A stretch of DNA of 64,000 nt from Streptomyces harbinensis (lineage in GTDB: Bacteria > Actinomycetota > Actinomycetes > Streptomycetales > Streptomycetaceae), in assembly GCF_900116145.1 (NCBI RefSeq), contig NZ_FPAB01000011.1:1-64000 (forward strand). The letters are read 5' to 3'. Below are positions 59,118 to 64,000 of the stretch, in pieces; the first letter of the stretch is position 1, and every line of letters starts with the position of its first letter. The translations under genes were made by a program, and so were the position numbers. Under the pieces are notes generated by a model that was given only the letters and a program-made list of their open reading frames with translations, was not told the DNA's origin and searched no databases.

Positions 59118-60181
59118 CGGGCGTCCTCGGGGGTGTACGCGGGCTGAGCGGGGGCGGCGTGCTGCGGCTGCGGCAGTCCGTACGGCTGCTGCGGCGGCCC
59201 CGCCTGGAACGGCTGCTGCGGCTGCTGCTGCTGGAACTGCGGCGCGGCGGCATGGTGCGGGTCCTGCGTGGAGCGGTAGTCCACCGCGCCCTGCGTCATC
59301 CGCATGTACGCCTCCTCCAGCGACGCCGAGTGCGGCGACAGCTCCCACAGCCGCACGTCCGCGCCGTGCGCCAGGTCGCTGATCCGCGGCAGCGGCACCC
59401 CGATCACCTTCAGCGCGCCGTCCGGCTCCGTCAGCACCTGCCCGCCGGCCTCCGCCAGCACCCGCACCAGCGTGTCGCGCGCCTGCGCGTCGCCCTCCGG
59501 GGTGCGCACCCGGGCGAACCCGGTGGAGTTCTGCGTGATGAAGTCCCGCACCGGCAGGTCGGCCATCAGCTGGCCGCGGCCGATCACGATCAGGTGGTCG
59601 GCGGTCTGCGCCATCTCGCTCATCAGATGGCTGGAGACGAAGACCGTGCGCCCCTCGGACGCCAGCTTCTTCATCAGGTTGCGGACCCACAGGATGCCCT
59701 CCGGGTCCAGACCGTTCACCGGCTCGTCGAACAGCAGCACCTGCGGATCGCCGAGCAGCGCCCCGGCTATGCCCAGCCGCTGGCCCATGCCGAGCGAGAA
59801 GCCCTTGGACCGCTTGCCCGCCACGTCCTGGAGACCGACGATGCCCAGCACCTCGTCCACCCGGCTCGCGGGGATACCGGACAGCTGGGCCAGACAGAGC
59901 AGATGCGCGCGGGCGCTGCGCCCGCCGTGCTTGGCGTTGGCGTCCAGCAGGGCGCCGACCTGGCGCGGGGCGTTCGGCAGCCGGTGGTACGGCTGCCCGG
60001 CGATGGTGACCGTGCCGCTGGTGGGCCGGTCGAGCCCCAGCATCATCCGCATGGTGGTGGATTTGCCCGCGCCGTTCGGGCCCAGGAATCCGGTCACCTT
60101 CCCGGGTTGTACCTGGAAATTGAGGTTGTACACGGCTGTCTTCGCGCCATAGCTCTTGGTCAGGCCGACGGCCTCGATCAT
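59114..60181 (-). CDS. ABC-2-type exporter ATPase (second pair)
   Basis: Encodes 355 aa from ATG 60181. Walker A GPNGAGKSTTMRMMLGL, signature FSLGMGQRLGIAGALLG, Walker B VLLFDEPVNGLDPEG, switch His in VFVSSHLMSEMAQTADHL. The C-terminal 60 residues are Gln/Pro-rich (QFQQQQPQQPFQAGPPQQPY), mirroring the tail on its permease. A paralogue is at 61042-62070. Confidence 0.93.
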   Translation of the reverse strand: MIEAVGLTKSYGAKTAVYNLNFQVQPGKVTGFLGPNGAGKSTTMRMMLGLDRPTSGTVTIAGQPYHRLPNAPRQVGALLDANAKHGGRSARAHLLCLAQLSGIPASRVDEVLGIVGLQDVAGKRSKGFSLGMGQRLGIAGALLGDPQVLLFDEPVNGLDPEGILWVRNLMKKLASEGRTVFVSSHLMSEMAQTADHLIVIGRGQLMADLPVRDFITQNSTGFARVRTPEGDAQARDTLVRVLAEAGGQVLTEPDGALKVIGVPLPRISDLAHGADVRLWELSPHSASLEEAYMRMTQGAVDYRSTQDPHHAAAPQFQQQQPQQPFQAGPPQQPYGLPQPQHAAPAQPAYTPEDAR

Positions 60182-60270
60182 GCTGCGATCCCTGCTCGGG
60201 TGGGGGTGGTCCCGTCTAAGACCCCACCGGGGCGGTATTCGGTTCCCGCCCGCACCGGATCCGTGTGCGA

Positions 60271-61038
60271 TCAGGCGTCCCGCTTCTTCAGCACCCAGTA
60301 ACCGGCGAGCAGCGCCGCCACCACCCACAGCAGCATGATGAACATCCCGCCCCACGGCCCGTACGGCCGGTCACCGGTGTCCACCACCGCCATGATCCGC
60401 TGCCCCGCCACATCCGGCAGGTAATTGCCCACCCGCCGGGTGGCGTGCACCGTGGAGAGAATGCTGGAGATCATGAAGAAGAACGGAATGAGAATCCCGA
60501 ACGACAGCATCGGGCTCCGCAGAATCCAGGTGACGCCCATCGCGAACAGCGCGATCAGCCCCATGTAGAGCCCGCCGCCGATCACCGCCCGCAACACGTG
60601 CGGCGCGCCCAGCGTCGTACGGTACTGGCCGAGCACCGCCTGGCCGACGAAGAACGCGGCGAAGCTGGTGACCATCCCGACCAGCAGCGCCAGCACCGTC
60701 GCCACCAGCAGCTTGGCAGCCATGAACACCCCGCGCCGGGGCACCGCCGTCAGCGAGGCGCGGATCATGCCGGTGCTGTACTCGTTCGACACCACCAGGA
60801 TGCCGAAGGCGATCATCGCCAGCTGGCCCAGGATCATCCCGGCGAAGCTGGTCAGCGTCGGGTCGAACGTCAGCTGGTCGCGCGCCGGCAGATCCGTGAA
60901 GGTGTTCCGCACCACCAGGCTGAGCAGCATGCCCAGCGCGACGGTCACCACCAGCGCCGCCGTCAGCGTCCACACCGTGGAGCGCACCGAACGGATCTTC
61001 GTCCACTCCGAGCGCACCACCCGGGCCGTCCGCTCCAT
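60271..61038 (-). CDS. ABC-2-type exporter permease (first pair)
   Basis: Encodes 255 aa with six membrane helices; starts MERTARVVRSEWTKIRSVRS. GILVVSNEYSTGMIRASLTA matches GVLVISSEYGTGMMRTTLTA of the neighbouring permease. It lacks the low-complexity N-tail. Gap of 3 bp to its ATPase gene. Confidence 0.9.
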   Translation of the reverse strand: MERTARVVRSEWTKIRSVRSTVWTLTAALVVTVALGMLLSLVVRNTFTDLPARDQLTFDPTLTSFAGMILGQLAMIAFGILVVSNEYSTGMIRASLTAVPRRGVFMAAKLLVATVLALLVGMVTSFAAFFVGQAVLGQYRTTLGAPHVLRAVIGGGLYMGLIALFAMGVTWILRSPMLSFGILIPFFFMISSILSTVHATRRVGNYLPDVAGQRIMAVVDTGDRPYGPWGGMFIMLLWVVAALLAGYWVLKKRDA

Positions 61039-61041
61039 GGC

Positions 61042-62070
61042 TCACGCCCCCTTTCCGCGCCCGGCGTCCCAGCCGGCACCCCAGCCAGGACCTGCCCCGC
61101 CGCCCCCGCCGCCTCCGCCGCCCGGGTCCGGCGGGCCGGCCGCCGGGTCGCCGCCGCCCTCGGCGCGGGCCTCGTACTCCACCGAGCCGTGCGTCAGCCG
61201 CATGAACGCCTCCTCCAGGGACGCCTGCTGCGGACTCAGCTCGTGCAGCACCAGCCCCTCGCCGGCCACGAGTTCCCCCACCCGGGCCGCCTCGGCGCCC
61301 GTCACCTCCAGCGTGCCGTCCGCGCCCTCTGTCACCGCCATCCCGCCGCCCGCCGCCTCCAGCACCGCCCGCAGCCGCCCCGGCTCCGGGCCGCGCACCC
61401 GCACGAAACTGCGCGAGTTCTCCCGGATGAACGCCGCCATCGAGGTGTCGGCCAGCAGCCTGCCCTGCCCGATCACCACCAGATGCTCGGCCGTCAGCGC
61501 CATCTCGCTCATCAGATGGCTGGAGACGAAGACGGTACGGCCGTCCGCCGCCAGCCGCCGCATCAGCGTGCGGATCCAGTGGATGCCCTCCGGATCGAGC
61601 CCGTTGACCGGCTCGTCGAACATCAGGATCCGCGGGTCCCCCAGCATCGCGCTGGCGATGCCGAGACGCTGCCCCATCCCCAGCGAGAACCCCTTGGGCC
61701 GCTTGCGGGCCACCGCCCCCAGACCCACCAGCTCCAGCACCGCGCCGATCCGCTCCTCCGGGATGCCGTTGCTCTGCGCCAGACACAGCAGATGGTGGTA
61801 CGCGGTACGGCCCGGGTGCACCGCCTTCGCCTCCAGCAGCGCCCCGATCGCCCGCAGCGGATCGCGCAGCCGGTGGTACGGCGCCCCGTCGATCAGCACC
61901 TCACCCGCGGTCGGATGGTCCAGCCCCAGCATCATCCGCATGGTGGTCGACTTCCCGGCGCCGTTCGGGCCCAGGAAGCCGGTCACGATCCCCGGCCTGA
62001 CCGTGAACGTCAGATCGTTCACGGCCGTCTTCGCGCCGTACCGCTTGGTCAGACCCGCCACCTCGATCAT
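61042..62070 (-). CDS. ABC-2-type exporter ATPase (first pair)
   Basis: Encodes 342 aa. Walker A GPNGAGKSTTMRMMLGLDHP, signature FSLGMGQRLGIASAMLG, Walker B ILMFDEPVNGLDPEG, VFVSSHLMSEMALTAEHL. The C-terminal tail is Gly/Pro-rich (PDPGGGGGGGGGAGPGWGAG). TAGCGT ends 6 nt before the ATG, so a leaderless mRNA is likely, though no clear -35 was found. Heads a four-gene run of two exporters. Confidence 0.93.
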   Translation of the reverse strand: MIEVAGLTKRYGAKTAVNDLTFTVRPGIVTGFLGPNGAGKSTTMRMMLGLDHPTAGEVLIDGAPYHRLRDPLRAIGALLEAKAVHPGRTAYHHLLCLAQSNGIPEERIGAVLELVGLGAVARKRPKGFSLGMGQRLGIASAMLGDPRILMFDEPVNGLDPEGIHWIRTLMRRLAADGRTVFVSSHLMSEMALTAEHLVVIGQGRLLADTSMAAFIRENSRSFVRVRGPEPGRLRAVLEAAGGGMAVTEGADGTLEVTGAEAARVGELVAGEGLVLHELSPQQASLEEAFMRLTHGSVEYEARAEGGGDPAAGPPDPGGGGGGGGGAGPGWGAGWDAGRGKGA

Positions 62071-62083
62071 GGATCGACGCTAG

Positions 62084-62131
62084 AACGGCGCAGCCGCCGC
62101 CGCCCGGTGGGGCGGCGACGGCTGCGCCGTT
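62084..62131 (-). terminator. filP terminator
   Basis: AACGGCGCAGCCG (62084-62096) and CGGCTGCGCCGTT (62119-62131) pair perfectly over 13 bp, with inner CCGCC/GGCGG extending the stem. It lies 24 bp beyond the filP stop. Confidence 0.85.
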
Positions 62132-62154
62132 CGGGTGAGGCGGGCAGCCGCGGG

Positions 62155-63096
62155 TCAGCGCGACTGCTGGGCGGGCACGCCCTTGCTCAGGCCCTCGTCC
62201 TCGTCGTCGTCCAGCGAGACCGCCGCGATCTGGGCACCGGTGAGGGTGGCCAGCATCTCGCGGACGTTGGTCAGCTGGGCGTTGATGCTGTCGCGGCGGT
62301 TGGTCAGCGCCGCCAGCTCCCGCTCGGACTCGGTACGGATGCGCTCCGCCTTCGCGTTCGCGTCCGCCACGATGTCGTCGGCCTGGCGGGAGGCCGTCTC
62401 CACCGTCTGGCGGGCCCGGCGGTCCGCGTCGGTGCGCAGCTTCTCCGCCTCCAGGCGCAGCTGCTCGGCGCGGTGCTCGATCTCCGCGAGCCGCTTCTCG
62501 GCCTTGGCCTGACGGGACGCCAGGTCGCGCTCGGACTGCTCGCGGCGCTTGGCCAGGTTGGTCTCGAAGTCGGTCGCGGCCTGGGCGGCCTTGGCGCGGG
62601 TGTCCTCGAAGAGGGCGTCCGCCTCCTCCCGCTTGGCCGCGGCGTTCTTCTCGGCCTCGGCGCGGGTGGCCGCCGCGTCGTCCTCGGCCTTCTCGATGAT
62701 CCGCGCGCCGTCGTCCTCGGCCTTGGCCTTGCGCTCCTGCGCGTAGGACTCGGCGTCGTTGCGCACCTGCTGCGCGGCGGCCTCGGCCAGCTCACGGTGC
62801 TGCTCGGCGGCCCGGCGGGCCTCCTCGCGCAGATCCTTCGCCTCCTCCTCGGCAAGACGCAGGATCTTCTCGACCCGCGCGCCGAGACCGGCGTAGGAGG
62901 GCTCGGAATCCGAGATCTGGGCCTGGGCATTCTGCGTTTCGAGGTGAAGCTCCTCGATCCGCTTTTCCAGGGAGGTGATACGGGCGAGCGCGCTGTCGCG
63001 GTCCGATACGAGCTTGGTGATCCGGTCGTCCACCTGCCCGCGGTCGTAGCCGCGCCGCACGAGCTCGAAGCCGAAGGGGGAGGAAGTGTCGCTCAT
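62155..63096 (-). CDS. filP: FilP, filament-forming coiled-coil cytoskeletal protein
   Basis: Encodes 313 aa, close to S. coelicolor FilP (310, from memory). A short DivIVA-like N-terminus (FGFELVRRGYDRGQVDDRIT) is followed by nearly continuous heptads (for example REEARRAAEQHRELAEAAAQ, KREEADALFEDTRAKAAQAA), and ends DDDEDEGLSKGVPAQQSR. It forms intermediate-filament-like bundles near hyphal tips and interacts with DivIVA and Scy. Its C-terminal NRRDSINAQLTNVREMLATL resembles the end of Scy. Confidence 0.96.
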   Translation of the reverse strand: MSDTSSPFGFELVRRGYDRGQVDDRITKLVSDRDSALARITSLEKRIEELHLETQNAQAQISDSEPSYAGLGARVEKILRLAEEEAKDLREEARRAAEQHRELAEAAAQQVRNDAESYAQERKAKAEDDGARIIEKAEDDAAATRAEAEKNAAAKREEADALFEDTRAKAAQAATDFETNLAKRREQSERDLASRQAKAEKRLAEIEHRAEQLRLEAEKLRTDADRRARQTVETASRQADDIVADANAKAERIRTESERELAALTNRRDSINAQLTNVREMLATLTGAQIAAVSLDDDEDEGLSKGVPAQQSR

Positions 63097-63259
63097 GGGG
63101 TTCCTGTCGATTCAGACGGGGGTGCGTCAGGTTGTGAATGGGCCTGGGCGTTCAGCAATCCTAGGGGGCGAAGCGGCGTGTCTTCGAGTGGATCCGGGCT
63201 TTGGTAGGGAGAATGTTCGCCCCAAACGCTCGAACGAGTGGTGTGGAATTCATCTCCGG

Positions 63260-64000
63260 TCAGCCCCGGGAGGGTTTTCCGCCGCCGGGACGGGGCGCGG
63301 CACCGGCACCGGCGCCCGCGGTGACCGTACCGAGGCCACCCGAACCACCGGAACCCTTACCGCCTTTGCCGCCGCCGGATTTCCCGCCGGCCTTCGCGGC
63401 GCCCTTGGGCTCCCCGAAGGAATCGAGCGCGGCGAGCACATCCTGCACGCGGGAGATCTCCGCGTTGATGTCCTCGCGGCGGCGGCTGAGCTTCTCCAGT
63501 TCGCGCTTGCTCTCCTCGACGGCCCGGCGCGCGTCCCGCTCGGCGTCGGAACGGATCTTCTGCGCCTCGCGCAGCACCTCGGAGCGCTTGCGCTCGGCGT
63601 CCTTCAGCAGACCCTCGGCCTTCTTCACGGCCGCGATCCGGACCTTGCTCGCCTCGGAGTTGGCGTCCGCGACCAGCTTCTCGGCCGCCTGGCGGGCCTC
63701 GGCGCGCTGCTCGTCGGCGGCGCGCATGAGCTTGTCGACCCGCTCGCCGGCGGCCCGGGTCTGCTCGGCCGACTCCCGGCGGGCCCGGTCGTGCAGCGCC
63801 TCGACCTCCGACTCGACCCGGGTCCGCAGTTCCTCGGCGCGCTCCCGGATACCGGCCGCGTCCCGGCGGGCCTCCTCCAGCAGCGTGTTGGCGTCCGCGC
63901 GGGCGCTCTCCACCAGCTCGCTGCCGGTGTCCTGGGCGTCCGAGACGACCCGGGCGGCCTCCTTGCGGGCCGCGGCCACCATGGTGTCGGACTGCTCCTC
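63260..64000 (-). CDS. scy: Polarity protein Scy, C-terminal part (5' end outside window)
   Basis: About 246 codons of a much longer gene (Scy is about 1,300 aa). The visible part is repeating charged coiled coil (LEEARRDAAGIRERAEELRT, RRESAEQTRAAGERVDKLMR) and ends with LEKLSRRREDINAEISRVQD, then a Gly/Lys-rich tail. Scy assembles with DivIVA and FilP at growing tips. The start codon lies beyond 64000. 163 bp separate it from filP, with the filP promoter presumably there. Confidence 0.93.
   Translation of the reverse strand, partial: EEQSDTMVAAARKEAARVVSDAQDTGSELVESARADANTLLEEARRDAAGIRERAEELRTRVESEVEALHDRARRESAEQTRAAGERVDKLMRAADEQRAEARQAAEKLVADANSEASKVRIAAVKKAEGLLKDAERKRSEVLREAQKIRSDAERDARRAVEESKRELEKLSRRREDINAEISRVQDVLAALDSFGEPKGAAKAGGKSGGGKGGKGSGGSGGLGTVTAGAGAGAAPRPGGGKPSRG

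Overview
The window is a high-GC actinobacterial chromosome segment, almost certainly from a Streptomyces. The codon third positions are nearly all G or C and GTG starts are common. The order lysA-hom-thrC-thrB-rho-LCP-rpmE-prfA-prmC, the atp operon, nucS, and filP-scy matches my recollection of the S. coelicolor core chromosome; I could not run a comparison. Scy and FilP are polarity and cytoskeleton proteins typical of mycelial actinomycetes.

Layout. 1-92: right end of an IS5-family insertion sequence. 231-5374: methylcitrate (propionate) locus, with an XRE/PrpR-type regulator divergent from prpD-prpB-prpC. 5419-14411: accessory genes. These are an oligopeptide/metal-type ABC uptake system with two fused permease domains, a partner MFS transporter and no ATPase, then two resistance-like enzymes, an ArsR-VOC pair, an alpha/beta hydrolase and an arylamine N-acetyltransferase. 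14466-28325: tRNA-Arg(CCG), a CheY-like regulator, an ArgS-derived DALR protein, the aspartate-family amino-acid genes (lysA, hom, thrC, thrB), transcription termination (rho) and translation genes (rpmE, prfA, prmC, the t6A synthase gene), and a phosphatase-like protein. 28453-38344: a WecA/MraY-family sugar-phosphate transferase followed by the complete F1Fo ATP synthase operon.

38549-53412: a chitinase with a DasR-like operator, a two-component system, membrane proteins, a decayed oxidoreductase/MmyB-regulator pair, a cobalamin adenosyltransferase, 3-hydroxybutyryl-CoA dehydrogenase, a STAS protein next to a large membrane-anchored NTPase-like protein, the mismatch endonuclease NucS and small conserved genes. 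53412-57874: a probable acquired islet. It begins at an IS5-family remnant and holds a substrate-binding-protein homologue without a signal peptide, a flavin reductase-acetyltransferase fusion divergent from a MarR regulator, and a lipoprotein. 58110-64000: two tandem paralogous ABC-2 exporters, then filP and the 3' end of scy.

Regulatory reading. Several start codons sit 6-8 nt after a good -10 hexamer, which predicts leaderless mRNAs. Other sites read directly are a perfect operator-like repeat at the prp locus, a palindrome inside the arsR promoter, a DasR-like site inside the chitinase promoter, a CRP-like site at the atp promoter, a hairpin that pairs with the Shine-Dalgarno of an acetyltransferase gene, a hairpin between atpD and atpC, and many perfect intergenic terminator-type hairpins.

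I found no CRISPR array, prophage, biosynthetic megasynthase or obvious defence island. The strongest candidates for undescribed biology are the 53.4-57.9 kb islet, the SD-sequestering 5'UTR hairpin, the membrane NTPase with upstream 9-bp iterons, and the Cys-to-Ser phosphatase homologue.
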